Assembly: GCA_013399695.1 (NCBI GenBank)
Contig: VXAU01002071.1
Coordinates: 1,248,362 to 1,312,361 of the forward strand
Direction of reading: 5' to 3'
Length of the DNA: 64,000 bases
Source: Formicarius rufipectus
Taxonomy: Eukaryota > Chordata > Aves > Passeriformes > Formicariidae
Shown: piece after piece, positions 45,261-59,000 of the stretch
How positions within the stretch are numbered: the stretch's first letter is position 1
Layout of the letters: every line of letters starts with the position of its first letter
Notes under the pieces: generated by a model
The model's input: the letters and a program-made list of their open reading frames with translations, nothing else
Database searches by the model: none
Told to the model about the DNA's origin: nothing
Position numbers and translations under genes: made by a program

Positions 45261-48200
45261 CGTCCCAAGGGATGACAGCGAAATCTTTGAAAATCCGGCT
45301 CAAATAGACACAAATCTATTTCGGGATTTTCCTCGGTTAAAAAAAAAAAAAAAAAAAAAAAGGCAGGAGGAGAAATTAATGTCCAAAGGTCGGGCTTTAA
45401 AATGCTGCCTGTTCCTTCCAGGTCTGCAGCCACTGCCTGTGTCACTGCACATCTCCAGGACCACCTTCCAGGACCACCACAGTCATTAGTGGGTATTATT
45501 CTCACTCCCTCTTAGGAAGTGGTGGGATAATCATTCCCCATTTAACGGCTGGGAAACTTGGCACAGCACAGATTAAGTGATTTGCTGACAGGCACATAAG
45601 AAAATTGCGCTAGTCAAGCGTTCTCCCAATTATGCCATCCTTGGAACTGCATAATTTCCCTGCGTGATTCCAAACACGGCTCTTACTCCCTGTGCAGGGT
45701 TTCGTGTCTGCAAATCCTGTGGCTAAAACCGACCAGCACCACAGCAGGATGGGTCACGCCTGTCTGAGTCCTCGGCGTGGGGGTCCACGGGGCACAAAAC
45801 CACAGCTCTGGTCCCCCAGTCACCCACCACAAAGGTGGGCAGGAGCCCAGGATGTTCTGGGGGAACACGAGAGGTCTGGAGAGGTGAAGGGATGCTCAGA
45901 TGCCCGGAGGGTGCTGCACATCCTCTCCATCGCTCCCCAAATCCCCCGTCGCCTCCGCGACCTGCGCAGAGCCGGCAGAATGGAAATTCCCCAGCGGTGC
46001 CAGCGCCGGGGCCTCCAGAGACCAGCAAAACCTCCCTGGACCCAGCCAGGAGCTGGGGCAGTGCCATCCCGGAGCAGCATTCCAGCCGCAGGGAGCCCGC
46101 GGGGAGGGATCCCCTGGAGCAGGGATGGGGTCGCACCTGCCCCCCGCTTATCCCCGGCAGCTCCGCGTGGCTCCCCAGGCTCCCCTGCCCTCATTCCGAT
46201 GGGCCCTGCCTGCCCAGCCTCCTAATCTGCATTAAGTGGGACTGCCGATGAACGCTGTGATAAATTTAGAAAGAAATCTTTGTGTGGGTCAGAGGAAAAA
46301 CACGGCGGGCCGGGCAATCCGAGCTGCGGCGACGCGCCCTCGTTTCCCTCTGCTCCCAGCAGGGCTCGGCTCCCGCTTTCGCACTGGTGGCAGCGGGAGG
46401 CTTTATAAGGTGGGCTCTCCTCCGCTGGAGTTTATAAGCCAAGGATGCCTTGAGTTAAAATAATGATTTTTGGCTAATATTAGTGAAAAAGGAGCGGGAG
46501 GCTGAGCCGCCCCCGCTCCGACCGCGACCTGACGTTTCAGCCGGAGCCTCTTAAAGAGCAAGTTTACCTTCCCCACGACTTGTTTATGTGCACAAGGAGG
46601 GATTTAATTCCTCGCTCAGGCTCCTGCCTGCACACCACAGCCACACTGCTCCCCCGCTCAGTCCCCTTTTGTTAATCTCTTAAATTGTTTTAAAACACCA
46701 ACAACAAAATAATGGTATTAGCGATGCAAAATCCCCCGTGAAATCACCAATCCAGCCCCACTTTCCTCACTAAAAATCTGAACAGTTTCAAACTGTTTTA
46801 TCGTTTGCTGGTAAGTTATATTGTACCAATGCAAGGAAAGGAAAAGAATTTTCTGAATGTATTTCCTTTAATAAGCTATTAAGACCTTGTACTGCTAATT
46901 AAACTATTAATTAGACGTCTTATCGTTCCTAAACACGTTAGCATGTTGCCAAAGCAGCAATAAGCCTCTGGGGCAGGAAGAAGATAAGGAAAGAAGGAAG
47001 ATGCAAACAAGAAGATTAAAAAAAATGAAGAAAAAAAAATCACAAGAACCAGAAATAGCAAATAAATAACTAAGGGTCAGTAGAGTTATGTGTTGCTTAA
47101 TTTATAGGAATTAAAAAATATGTAGCTTGAAAATAAATTTCCTTCCATAAGGGCCCTTGGGATGTCTGTGTCTAACGCAGGAAAAAAGAGAAAGGACTTT
47201 GCAGACCTTTTTTTTTCCTGCAGTCAAAGTAGTGGAACCAGGAGTGAAACTCTATTCCCCCAACACCAAAAGGTGCCATTAGAAAGCTAACAGAAAAACT
47301 ATTCAGAATTGTGGGGTTTTATCTCCAGAAGAAAAACATAAAGAATTTTCCATAGGAAAATCTCAACCCAAAGCAATTCCTGCATCTGACTCCACACCAG
47401 CCTCTCCACACTGACCCACAAAGAGCCTCCCATGCTCACCCATCCTTGTCTCACCTGGTTTTTTAAGTTAAAACTGAGCACTGTGCAGTCTCAGAGCACT
47501 TGGGGCTTTCTTTGCACACTGTGAAGGTGTTTCCTCCTGCCCTTGTGGGTATTTAAGGGATGAGAAGGACAAAGTGAGTCTGGGAGTGTGGGGACAGCTC
47601 TGCATCATCCCAAGATCCTGGTCACATGGCACGTGGTCTTTGGGACCTTAGTCCTGGCTCACACTGATCTCTGCTCATCTCTGGCTCCATCTCAGGGTTT
47701 GCAACACAAGCGCATTGAAATGTTTGTAGAGCCCAATTCCTCAGCATTTGCCTTTGACAGTTTATCTCAAGGGAGGGATAATCTCATTTGCGTCTGTTAC
47801 TACAAATCAAAACACCAGCAAATTAAATAGATCTGAAGGCTAAGATTAAAGACTCAGAATTAAAACACATGTGAAGTGGCTGCAATGCAAATAATTGTAA
47901 ATATAATTTTTTCTGGGTGCTGACAAAGCCCCCACACAGATGTTGTCCCATTTACCTTGAAAGCAAGGACAGAATCCTAGAATCATGGAAGTGTTAAGGT
48001 GGGATAAGCCCTCTAAGGTCACCAATCCAACCAGCACTGCCATGCCCACCAAATTACCACATTGTGGACGTGGATTTCAGTGGTGCCAGTTCCTTTCCTA
48101 TGGTTAGAAAAGGGAATGAGCTTGAGCACCTCCTTCAAGCAAGGCCAGGAGATGCCTGTATGGCCACCTGATGGTGTGGCTGGCTCAGAACTGGTGTGCA

Positions 48201-50375
48201 GTGGGACTGACTGGAGGAAGCCGAGGGCACTGCTGGCTCCCCCCAGCCACAGGGACGTGTCCTGGCTCCACTGGTGCTGCTTCACCAGCTCCTTCTCCCT
48301 CAGTCACCTGAGCTGTACCACAGGATGGTGCCAAACCCCACCTGTGCTGCTGAATTCTCTGCCCTTGGGCCGAAACTCCTCTGTGTCCTGGCAGCAGATG
48401 GTGCAGCAGGTACTGGAGGACTCCCACGTGGGTTTTGCAGGATCCAGCACGGAACAAGCAGATGGAAAATAAAATGCAGTGAAACCCGTGTTAAAAATGT
48501 CATTGTAGATGTTCCCCCCTCCTGGAATATGCACTTCCCAGTCCACTGTCTGCATTAACCTTTCAGAATCCCACGATGTCTCTGTGCCTCGGGGCTGCAT
48601 TGCTGGCACCCTGGGGTGCAGCAGGGCATTGTGCTGGGGCAGGACCCTTTTTTGGGAGCTGCTTCTGCCTGGGCACTGCTCCCCGAGCACCGGCTGCCCT
48701 CTGGAGCTCTGCCTGTTCTAGCAAAGCACAACCAGCAGATAGCAGCATTGGTATATAAAATGTACCCGTAGCTGTTCCTGTTGTTTCAAAATCGTGCAGG
48801 AACCTTGGCGTGTTTGTCTGGGGCTGTGACCTCTCGCCAGTGGAAAAGAAATTAATAACCAGCAAACAGAGGATGGAGCTGCTTTTCTCTGTCCCAAGAC
48901 ATGCTGTTTTTGTGATTGAGCAGGACAGGTGTTTTCTCACCTGGGAGGGTTGTGCTGGTTTTATTATGAAAGGGATGGAACATCCACTGAGGGTCATAGA
49001 TAATAGGTCTGAAAATTTATTTGCTCTGATAAATTTGATTGGTTTCAGCAATGCACAGAGCAAGCCACCTTCAACTTACAGCAGCACTTTATGACAGTTC
49101 AGATGGGAAATTATTTCTTCATCGCTGTAAAATCTTTGATTTCAACCTGCAGAAGGGTTTGGACACTGCTTGGGTTGGTGTCGGGGCTCCTGCTGGTCCA
49201 GGCTGCGACATGAGCATGGACATGACATTTAATGAATGTGTTGCATTTATATTATTTATATTTATATATAACCACCTACATTTATCATCATTCTTCCCCA
49301 GAAGATGTTTTTATGCCGATTATTTTCATGTATAGGCTCCCCCTATATTATTTAATTTAATTAATATATTATTTTCAATATAAGACCCCCCACCAGCTAA
49401 ACACAGTGTGGGAGCATGATGTGAGATCACGAACCAGGCAAGAGCACTTGCATCAACCTCGAGCCGTGTTTGTGGGCAAGCGGGTTGCTGTTGGAAGCTG
49501 AGGTAGGTTTTTGGCCCCCCAAAAGCCCCCCAAGGTGACCCCAAACCAGCCGTGCCCCTGCGGGGGATGGAGGAGCCTGCCCGGCCGGCGGTGGGACCGG
49601 CAAGGAAGGAATGCAAGGGCTTTGATAAGGAAGGAATAATAACAATTTTCCTTTTCTGCTCGGCCAGAGCTGAGCCTGCCTGTATTTACACACAGGCAAA
49701 AAACTTCCTGAGCGGGAAGTGCAGCTTTTTCCGCTGGCTCAGCACCGTCCCTGCTCTGCCACCCTCTCCCGGCGCTTCCCTCAGGCTGGAGGCTTTAGCG
49801 AGTCCTTTTGTTTCGCCAGAGCAGTTGACTGTGACTTTATTGTCTCTGCTTGGCTGTAGGACGTACCCTGAGCTGTGAAAAATGCACCTGAAGTTTGATT
49901 AGATCTCCAGCTTTTGATACAGCGCTGATTAGATAAACAGTTGCCAGAAGAAAAACAGCCGGTCCCAGCTCCACGTCCCACCTCACAGAGCTAATCAAGC
50001 CTCTGGGAGAGCCTTCCCTGGGAAAGTCATTTCGTTTTCCTGCATCTGTTCCCCCTGCAGCAAAACTGCCGGAGGTCACATTGCCCCAAACTACAACAAA
50101 ACAGGTGGAGGTGGTGTTTTCTGGCTGGATTTCGTATCCCCTGAGGAGGTCCTGGTGTGCCTCTGGCAGGAAACAAGCACTAGGAAGGGTGAAGCATCCC
50201 AGAGGAGGGAGCCAGGTCAGGACACACCCCCAGCCCCAAACCTCCTGCCTTCAGTGGAGCTCCAGCATCTCCACAAGAGGAGACACTACAGGGCTGCCAC
50301 ACATCTCCCTGCGAACTCTTTGATGCAGAAGCCACTGGTGGTTATTGGAGAGTGCCCAGAGTGAGGGAACCTTCA
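45260..50375. other. Intergenic between CpG block and CD34 3' region
   Basis: Contains an A-run at 45339-45361, a GC-rich stretch (45900-46550) with two TTTATAA-like elements near 46402 and 46430, and AT-rich DNA at 46680-47160. One CR1 copy is listed separately. No gene is supported. Confidence 0.45.
47972..48062 (-). mobile_element. Diverged CR1 3' end fragment
   Basis: AGAATCCTAGAATCATGGAA, then AAGGTGGGATAAGCCCTCTA and CCAATCCAACCAGCACTGCC, a reverse CR1 tail of a different subfamily from the others in the window. Confidence 0.65.
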
Positions 50376-51115
50376 CAGAATCACTGAATCATTTAGGTGG
50401 GAAAACCCCTCCAGGATCACTGAGTGTGCCTGATCCCCACCTTGTCCCCCAGCCCAGAGCACTCAGTGCCATGTTGGGTTGTTCCTTGGACACCCCCAGG
50501 GCTGGGCACTCCAAACATCCCTGGGCAGCCCCTTCCAAGGCCTTTCCAGCAGCAAATTCCTCCTGCTGACCTCCCTGCCCTGTCCCACCTGAGCTGTTCC
50601 CTCTGTTCCTGTCCCTGTTCCTGGAGCAGAGCTCAACCCACCCTGGTTCCCCCCTCCTGGCAGGGACTTGCAGAGCCAGAAGGTCCCCCCTGAGCCTCCT
50701 TTTCTCCAGGCTGAGCCCCCCCAGCTCCCTCAGCTGCTCCTCATGGGAACTGTGCTCCAGACCCTTCCCCAGCTCCATCCCCTTCTCCAGACACGCTCCA
50801 GCCCTTCAATGCCATTCCCGAATGGAGGGAACTGGACACAGCACTTGGCATCCCTCAGCAGTGCCCTGAGCCTGCTGGCCACACCAGTCCTGATTGTGCC
50901 AGGTGCCACTGGCCACCCTGACCACCTGGGCACACCTGAGCTCTTGTTCAGCTGCCTTCAACCAGCACCCCCAGGTCCTTTTGCACTGAACAACTTTCCA
51001 GCCACTGCAGAGGGTTGTTGTGACCAAAACCAACCATCTGCATCTTCATACACAAACACACCCACCCCTTCTGCTGTCAGGTCACACTCCAGCCCTGCAC
51101 ATCACTCTGCAGTCT
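50376..51115 (-). mobile_element. Longer CR1 LINE fragment (about 740 bp)
   Basis: Reverse-strand CR1 starting at CACAGAATCACTGAATCATT. It proceeds through CTTGGACACCCCCAGGGCTG, CCTGCCCTGTCCCACCTGAG, TTCTCCAGGCTGAGCCCCCC and CTGCTCCTCATGGGAACTGT. These are 3' ORF2 and UTR segments of CR1, with the reading frame decayed. It is the longest CR1 copy here. Confidence 0.85.
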
Positions 51116-51117
51116 CA

Positions 51118-51123
51118 TTTATT
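51118..51123 (-). terminator. CD34: Candidate poly(A) signal of CD34
   Basis: AATAAA on the minus strand, about 1.75 kb after the CD34 stop, just before the CR1 element. An ATTAAA at 51502-51507 is an alternative. Either gives a 3' UTR of ordinary length for CD34. Confidence 0.35.
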
Positions 51124-52867
51124 TGTCCAGGAATTAACCATGTGTCTTAAACATTCCAAAAGAAAAAAAACAAACACAAAAAATGAAGGAATCGAGGTGT
51201 AAGAGTTTGTTGTACTTGTCGTGCAAACGTGTTTGTTGAAAGAGGGAAAATGTGCTCTGAACAAGCCCCAGCCTTTAGTCATGGGATTTCTGCTGGGAAA
51301 CATCCTCTCCGTGAGGCGTTGTCCCCTCGTCCTGCTGGCAGCCAGAGCCGCTCATCCCGGGGGGATAAACACGCTGCTCTTCCAAGGACACAACGAGAAG
51401 CTGAGTTTTAATACTTTTCTTTTTTTTTTTTTTTCATCTGGAACTATTTACAATGAGATTTGGGAGAAGCAATTCACACCAAAACAAACACCCTGAAGTA
51501 TTTTAATTGTGTTTAAACGACTCTTGCACACGTGAAAACAGCCCCGGGTGATGATGGACGTTTCTGTCACTGCTCTAAGCACTGTACCAAGAAAAAAGCC
51601 TTCCCCTCGGGTGTTCAGCACTGGGGGGAAGGTTGTGATGAATTCACTAGTGGGAGGGTAGATCATCTTCAAGGGCTGCTTTTGTCCTTATTTCGGATGA
51701 GGAGGTTGCTGCTGGTGCCAGCAGAGGTTGTGGGCTGAGCAACATCTGCTGATCCACCACCTCCCATGGTCTTCCACCAGCAGCACCAGGCTGGCACGAC
51801 CAGGGCTTTGGCTCCCTAAAAACGAGCTGCACATGCTTGGCATGCGGCACAGACCTACCCTTGGTCCTTGGCACCTCTTGCCTCAGGAGCAGGATCAGCA
51901 CAGAGCCAGGTGGGACCTGCTCCTGCTGCTGGGATTTGGGTGCTCCCCAAAGTGAAAATGCTGCTCTTGGTTCATGTACCTGCTGCTGGTGCAGAGGGAG
52001 AAACAGCCATTGCAAAGGCAGGTTTCTGTCTCACACTCATCCCACTGGAAGCCCTTTGGCATCTCTTATTCCCAGATTCCTGTGCTGGGTGCTGATCCAC
52101 ATGTCAGCAGGGAGAGTGGTGGGACTCCCTCCAGCCCTATCCAGTGTTCTCCATCTCACTCAAGGGATAAATTGCTGGCTCTGCCTTGTCACACATCCCC
52201 AGCCCCTGACATGAAGAGGCTGGGGAAGATTTTTACTCTAAAACAACTACCTGCCTATTGGTAGGAGTCAAAAAGAAACAAGTTTGAGGTCTATTGACAC
52301 TCCAACCTTCAGTTCCACATGAAAGTTTTACACAGAGCTCCAGCAGGCTCTGCTGGAACAGGAAAGAGTAGAGGAGACCAAGAGCAAAAGAAGGGGATTA
52401 AATGCCCAGTGGTCTTAAGAGAGGAAGAAGTCCTGCACTTAAACATAAAGATGAGATTATAAACAACTCTGTTAACCAAAACTGTTGGAAACCTGAGAGG
52501 TTTTTGTCACTGAAATCCCAATTTAGCTACTTAAATCAGCCTAACACATGGCTACCAGAAATTTGGGCTGTTTGGACAGAGCCTGCCTCTGCTTAAAAGC
52601 TGTGGAGGGCTAAGGGCACTTGGATTTCTCATGATGTTCTCCCAAGAACAAAAGCAGAGAACAGCTGCAAAAAAAGTCTCTTGTGTGGTCAACGGGAGGA
52701 GGAGGAGGCAGAGAAGCAGCTCTTTGGCAGCTCTGGCTCTCAACGTGCTTTAGGCTGACGTTTGAAGTTCTTCACAGGAAGACAACAACAGCAATACGAA
52801 AGGTCTGCAATTCCCTAAGTGTCCACGGAAAACTCCTGCCCTCCCCGTCCCTCGGAGGTCGCTGCGG
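51124..52867 (-). other. CD34: Probable 3' UTR of CD34
   Basis: Non-coding sequence following the CD34 stop on the minus strand, with no recognised repeat except a T-run at 51420-51434. Its extent depends on which poly(A) signal is used. Confidence 0.4.
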
Positions 52868-53059
52868 TCACATCTGGGTGTCGGCGGGGCTGTGCTGCCG
52901 GGCGGAGTGCCCGTTCTTGGAGGACGCCTGGCCGGTCCCGTTCTCCTGAGTGCCCCCGTTGAGGTTGGGCTTCTCCTGCAGCTCCGCTTGCTCCTGCGAG
53001 GGCGTCATCAGCAGCGTGTTCCCCTGGCTGCCCTGGTCCGTGTAATAGGGGTCTTCAGC
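52868..53059 (-). CDS. CD34: CD34 exon 8: cytoplasmic tail
   Basis: The acceptor is CCTGTCCAG. It encodes AEDPYYTDQGSQGNTLL through GTQENGTGQASSKNGHSARQ and ends SPADTQM, then TGA. Compared with mammals the tail end DTEL is DTQM here. A threonine at -2 and a hydrophobic last residue keep a class I PDZ-type C terminus. Confidence 0.95.
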   Translation of the reverse strand, partial: AEDPYYTDQGSQGNTLLMTPSQEQAELQEKPNLNGGTQENGTGQASSKNGHSARQHSPADTQM

Positions 53060-56000
53060 CTGGACAGGTACAGAAATGACAGGGTGAGGGCAGGGCAAGG
53101 GTTTGGCTGCCTGCCTGCGAGCCTGGGGCAGGAGGAACAAACAACTGCAGGCAAGGGCACTGCTCTGGCTGCCAAGAAGGGGGACGGAGGGCCTGAGCCA
53201 TGCCGTGGCAAGAAAACCAGCCTGGAACTGCCTTTTTTTTTTTTTTTTTCCCTCCTGAACCTGGAAAGAAAACCCATCCGGTTTTGTTGTTTTCTCATTA
53301 CTGGTTTTGGAGCTGCCACTGCCTCGGTTTGCAAAACCACCCCGTGACAGACCACTCTGGGTAGGAAAGAAGCACCATGGAATGGCAACAGTGGAAATTG
53401 CCCCTTTTTTCTTCCCCCATCCTTCCTTTCAGCCTGTAAATTGGTGCACAGCTCGCAGCAAGGTGCCAGCAGAGGTGCAGGGCGGCGCTTTAGTGCTGCA
53501 GGACTGGTCACCATTGTTGTGAGGAGGATCCAGGGTTAGCCAGAGGTGCCCCTATCCCCTCACCAAAACTGCCCATGTGTCAGACTGTGACATTTCTGGT
53601 AGCCATGGAATGGGCACTGGTGATCCCAAGTGGCAATTCCCAGCTGGGAGCTGCTCTTGGTTTCCTCAGCAACATCCAAGGCATGGAATGCATGCTGGGC
53701 TTCCCACCCATCCCAGTGTTTCTCTTCTCCCCTTTTCCATGCCCATGGATGGGATGGGCACATCTCAACTAGAATCTGGATTGATGCTGCCATGGGCAGC
53801 TCCCAGCCACGCATCTCCCTCACAGCCAGCATCCAGAGACCTGGAGACAGAGGGCTGGAGAGCCCAAGCTGTGCTGTCCCTGCCTCTGACACACACACTT
53901 GACTTCCCAGGTGTGTTTCGGGAGCATCTTTTCTGGCAAGGAAACAGCCCAGTGGCTTCCCAGGACACAGCTGCTCATGTTATTGAGGGATGGGGAAAAG
54001 CATGGCCAGGCCTCACTTTGGATGAGGGTCCCATCCCCAAAACTCCCTGGTAGGGAAGAGTCCTCAGGGGTCAGCCTGCCTGGAGAGGGGACAATGGAAA
54101 TAGGAGAGTTCTATCTCTTTCTTTCTTGATATGTTTTATTACCATTGCTTGTTAAGTGAGGGGAGGGACAGCTTTTATTACAGCACAGGTACAAGACAGA
54201 CATGTGACTCAAACACGGCGAATGGAAATTAAAGTGTGTCACGTTTAATGACAAGTGCATAAACTCTCAGTGTCTCTGGAGGGGTCTTGCTGGAGGAGTT
54301 CTTACTGCTGAGCAAAAACAAGGGTTACACCTGGTTACACGTGCGAGAAAGGGGCAGTTCTCCCACGGGGGCAATCGGCTGTGTGTTAATTTTGGGAGGC
54401 AGCAGAGGTGTCCCTTCACCCTGCACACCTTCCCTCCCTGCTCCTGCTCCTCGCCCAGCCTGTCCCAGCACGGGGCTGAGCTGTGCCATCACCTGGGGAC
54501 ACTCATGGTGATGGGCACCCCCCTTTCCTGCCCTCCAGGTGCCCCCCTCGCTGCCAGGCTCCTCTCTACCCTCGGCTCTGCCATCGGTAAGCACTAACCA
54601 GCCTCTCCCCCGCGGGGCTCCAGCTCCGCCGCCGCATCAGGAAATAGCCAGCCAAGCCCAGGAACGCCAGCAGGAGTCCAGAGGTCACCAAGGCGATCAG
54701 GGTCTTCTGAGAAAAGTCCTGGTGGTTCCTCACACTGTCCCGTTTAAGGGAGTTTATTCCAAACTGGAAAAAAAAAAACAACACAGCAAAGAGAGCCGGG
54801 AGTGAGACAAACAGGAAACATGTGCATCTGCTGGGCAGGCACCGACTTCAAACAGTGCTGCCCTTCACCTCCTCGTGAAACTGCAGGGAAACAAAGCTGG
54901 GCTTTGCTAGCCCAGCTCCTGAGCTCTGCCCTGTGAGCTCCCACGGCCTTGTTTCCAACCTGGAGTCTCCTGTGGCAGAGGGAATTTTCCTCCCTTGGAC
55001 CCGAGGTCTAGAGCACACATCTGCACTGCCGAGATCCCTCTGTGCACTGATGCTGCAGCTCTGCCATTTATGGATCTGTGGACACCTGGAGCTCAGCTCC
55101 ACGAGCCAATGGCAGCCTCCTGGGAGTGCTGAGAGGAGGAATTAATTACTTGGAAGATGCTGAGTGCCAATTGCATCCCAAGAGTTGCTGTTGGGATCTA
55201 AACCTTTTAAAGAAAATACTATGGTATTTTACAGAACCACTTCAAGCATTTCTGCCTCCCTGGTTTGTATGAATTCTCTTATGGTGCATCTCTGCCACAC
55301 TGTTCGGTGGTTCACAGGTTGGTTTGGGTTGCAAGGCACCTTTAAACACCATCTAATTCCAACTCCTTGCCACGGGCAAGGACACCTTCCACTAGACCAG
55401 GTTGCTCCAAGCCCTGTCCAACCTGGCCTTGAACACCTCCAGGGATCTTCTGGGCCAGCACTCATCAGGCAGGTTCAAGCCTCAACGTCTCCCCCAGCCT
55501 CAAATGACGATCTAAAAATCCCATCTCTCCAGCCACTCAGACCACCCATTTTTTTTCTGGCTGAATTTGCTTAAGGAATTTACCTGTTCCCAGTGAGACT
55601 CCTTGAGCATTTCTGGAGCAGGATCTGCAGGGTTGAAAAGAGGAGAGGCACATTACACAGAGGGTCAGGCTGCAGGCAATGCCAGCATTGAGGAGCCTGG
55701 CTGAGCATGGAGCACCTGTGAGCCCCTTTGCTGCTCTGGAGCCAATGCCATGGCTCCAGGGAAGTACAAGACCCCAGAATAAAGAGCAGTAGTTGTAGGG
55801 GGAGGTCTCCTTCTGAGCTGTCCCACAGCCCTTCCCCACAATCAGTCCCTCTCCCATTGCCCACATCGAGGTCATGATCCAGCAATGTCAATGACAGCCA
55901 AAGGAATCAACCCCCAGACCATGCAAGGTGTTGGAATGACATGATCTTTAAGGTCCCTTCCAACCCAAAGCATTCCAGGATTCTATGGTCTTCTCCACTG

Positions 56001-59000
56001 ACCTCTGTCTCCACTGAGGATGAGGAGCATACAGTGCTGGTCCACCTCGGATTTGGCGAGCTTGATCTGGCAGGGGGAGGGAACGGGGTGGGCGCTGTCT
56101 TGGCATACTGCTCTCCATAAATCTGATCCCTTCCTCTCTAAAAAGTGTTTCTGCAAGATTTTCAAAAAGAACAGCCATTAAACCAACCAAATGGACTTAT
56201 TCTCTGCCTCAGCCATGCTGCTGGTGGTGCCGTGCATTCACATTTGGGTTTTGGTGGCTTATCTGAGCCCTGCAAAGCTGATCTGGTGTCAGACCTTCAC
56301 CTGCTGCCTCACCACTGCCCTGAGCCACAACACCAACACCTTGGAAATGGAGATGCTTATTTCTTGTTTCTTAACCTAATGAGAATAAATTAAATGAAGA
56401 TATTATTAGCAACTCTTGAAAATGGCATTTAAACAAAGCTAAATTTAGGATCTGAATTGCATGGCAAGTCTCTCCAGGTTTTGGACTGGAACAGCTGCCT
56501 GAAGAACCCTATTGTTTCAGAGTCCCAGGCAGGGACTGGGAAAGGAGGGAAATAACAAAGAAGCATTGAGCCTTCCTGTTTAGGAAATGTCTTCAATGTT
56601 TTTGCTAGGTTGCTGATCAAAGGCTAGGTAAAAAAAACTCACAAATTTCTCATATTTTAGAGCTGAACTGACTGTTGGGTGGAAGAGGAAGAGGAGTGAG
56701 GTGCTGCAGCCTTTCCCTTCTGTGGGCCAGTTTCTGTATCAGACAGGATAGGCTTTCTCCTTGGGTCTATTTTCAGCCACAGCCAGGCTTGGAGACAGAG
56801 CCCACAGTTGCTAAAAGACCTTATCAGCTTCCCTAACATCCTCCTCCCAGCCGGGGACATCCTCCGAGCCGTGCCCGTGCCTACCCCCTCGAGACAGAGA
56901 CTGACTCCAGCTGAACCCCCTGTCCGGCCCCTGCCCTCCACTCACTCCCTGGGGGGATGCCCAAACGGGGGGCTCTGAAAGAGGAGAAGACCCTCTCCCA
57001 GAGGCTCAGTGCCTTCCTCTCTCTGCTGCAGCCTCAGGACTCTGCTCGGATCTCTGCGTCCTTCCTCTTCCCGTACAAAAACGCAGAAACTTATCCATGG
57101 GAGAATAACAAACAAATCATTTTCAGCTGTTTCTATAGAGCTTGGCTTGGGGTGGGAAAGGCCAAGATGGAACAAGAGACCCAAGTGTGTATTTTCCTTT
57201 CTCTGCTGTGGAAAGAACTCATCGGAGTGTCAGAATTTCCCCTTGCAATTAGCGGTGCCGGCTGCCAGCTGATTGCTCATTTGCTTTGGGACAGGCCGGC
57301 AGGAAAGTGAGGCACATGGTCCCTCCTGTCTGCTCCCCTCACAGACACTCTTATCTGGTTCCCAGGTTCAGCCTCAGCTGGCTCTTCCCCCTCCAGGACT
57401 GCTGAGGTGGAGGCAGAGGAGAGGTTTGCGGGTTGGAAGGAGCTCCCCCCAAAACACGGTGGGAAGTGGGGCTGTTAACCCATTTCACAGGGTTAAGAGC
57501 ATGTGAGATGGGACTCTGTAGGATATTCTGCACGTTCTATATGCATCCTTTTATACATGTGATGCATAAACCCTGTGCCCAGGAGGGATCAGAGCCCACT
57601 AGATGGCATCTGTGATCGGAATCACTCCCTCCCAGAGGAGTTTCCCTGTAGCTTGTTGCTGAAGTGCAGTCCCTGTAAACAGGAGCAAGTCTAAATGCCA
57701 TTGAATCACTCCTTTGCAGAGAAAAGCCAAGGAAGAATTCACTCATCCTAAGTGGCAGCAGGGTGTCTGAATGACAGAAATAAATGTATGTGTTTGATAA
57801 CTGTTTTACACCCAGGGCACTGCCCAATCTGCTGTACCACAAGATCCAGCACCACCCACCCTCTGTGGCAGGTTGTACCTTCAGTGTGAAAGGTTTCTTC
57901 CTCCCACCCACAACAGACCCTCCTCTGCTTTTGTAAATGCTCCATTTTTGGTGCACAAGGCCAAGGGCAGCTGCAGAGAGCCTGGGATTCCCTCAGGGGT
58001 CGTTGAAGACCCTGATCAGCTCCTTCAAATGCCCTGTTTTCTTTCCTAGGGCAGTTGGCAAGACAAAAAAAGGTTCTTGTGTTCCCAACGGGGAAGAGGA
58101 AGAAGAAGAACAAAGGCAACTTCCTGCTAAACATGGTGGGAGATACTTTAGAAGCTGAACTGACCTCAGAGCTTAATCACGAAAAACAGAGCTTTTAAAT
58201 GCAGCCAGGAGGCTGCATTTCCCCTGGGGTGACCATCCCTTTGGGATCCCCCTGGCACTGCTGTGACCATCCCTTTGGGATCCCCCTGGCACTGCTGTGA
58301 CCATCCCTTTGGGATCCCCCTGGCACTGCTGTGACCATCCCTTTGGGATCCCCCTGGCACTGCTGTGACCATCCCCACCTCCATCAGCCTGGCACAGCTC
58401 AGATGGCCTGGCCATGAGCTCCCCACCCCAAACTGACCTGCCCAGGTATGGTGGGTGACCTCATTGCTGCAAGGCTTGCAGAAGGCACCTGCCCTGAGCT
58501 GTTTTCCTTGCAGCCCCCCTACTCCTGCATGTCCCTGCCCACCCTGGAGTCGGGCAACTCACGCAGGTGGTGGACTCGTTGAGCTTCAGGCAGATGGCTC
58601 CGGTGTCACTCACTTCCTTGACATTGTGGCATGTGATGGGAAGTGGGGAGGGCTGGAAGGGAAAACACAGGAGTGGGATCAGTGACCTGTTGGGGGGATT
58701 GTGAAACAAGTCCAGCCTCCTCGTGGTGTCACAGCCCCCCATGCCCCATCCTCACCTTCGGGCTGTGCCCGGCCGTGTGCGGTGGCATCGTGGCAGCTGA
58801 GACAGGAGGATGTCCCGTGGTGGCAGGAGAGCTCCTCACATCCACTGTGGACCCTGAGGCTTCTGTTGTCTCGCTGGGTTGTGTCACTGGGGTTGTGGGG
58901 ACACCCTGGCTGGTGTTGTGTGCCTCGGAGAGGGTGTCCAGTGGCAGTGTGGGGGCTTGGCTGGTCTGGGAGCTGGTGTGAGAGCTGGTGTGCTGCCCAC

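Noticed and set aside
45692..46251. Overlapping GC-rich ORFs of 111-177 residues
   Set aside because: Open in many frames on both strands because of base composition; no conserved domain or splice structure.
50389..51150. ORFs of 129 and 160 residues
   Set aside because: They lie inside a decayed CR1 element; shadows of the retroposon, not host genes.
56960..57110. Another candidate CD34 exon (REEEGRRDPSRVL on the minus strand)
   Set aside because: No good acceptor, cysteine pattern off by one, and not needed once exon 5 was placed.
57990..58060. Possible extra CD34 exon (KTGHLKELIRVFND on the minus strand)
   Set aside because: It looked like the segment after the SSC cysteine, but phase and donor do not fit, and the 148-nt exon at 56003-56150 already supplies this segment with exact length.
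58231..58380. Regular direct repeats resembling a CRISPR array
   Set aside because: Units are contiguous with no spacers, and this is a vertebrate genome; ordinary minisatellite. The same applies to 63081-63230.
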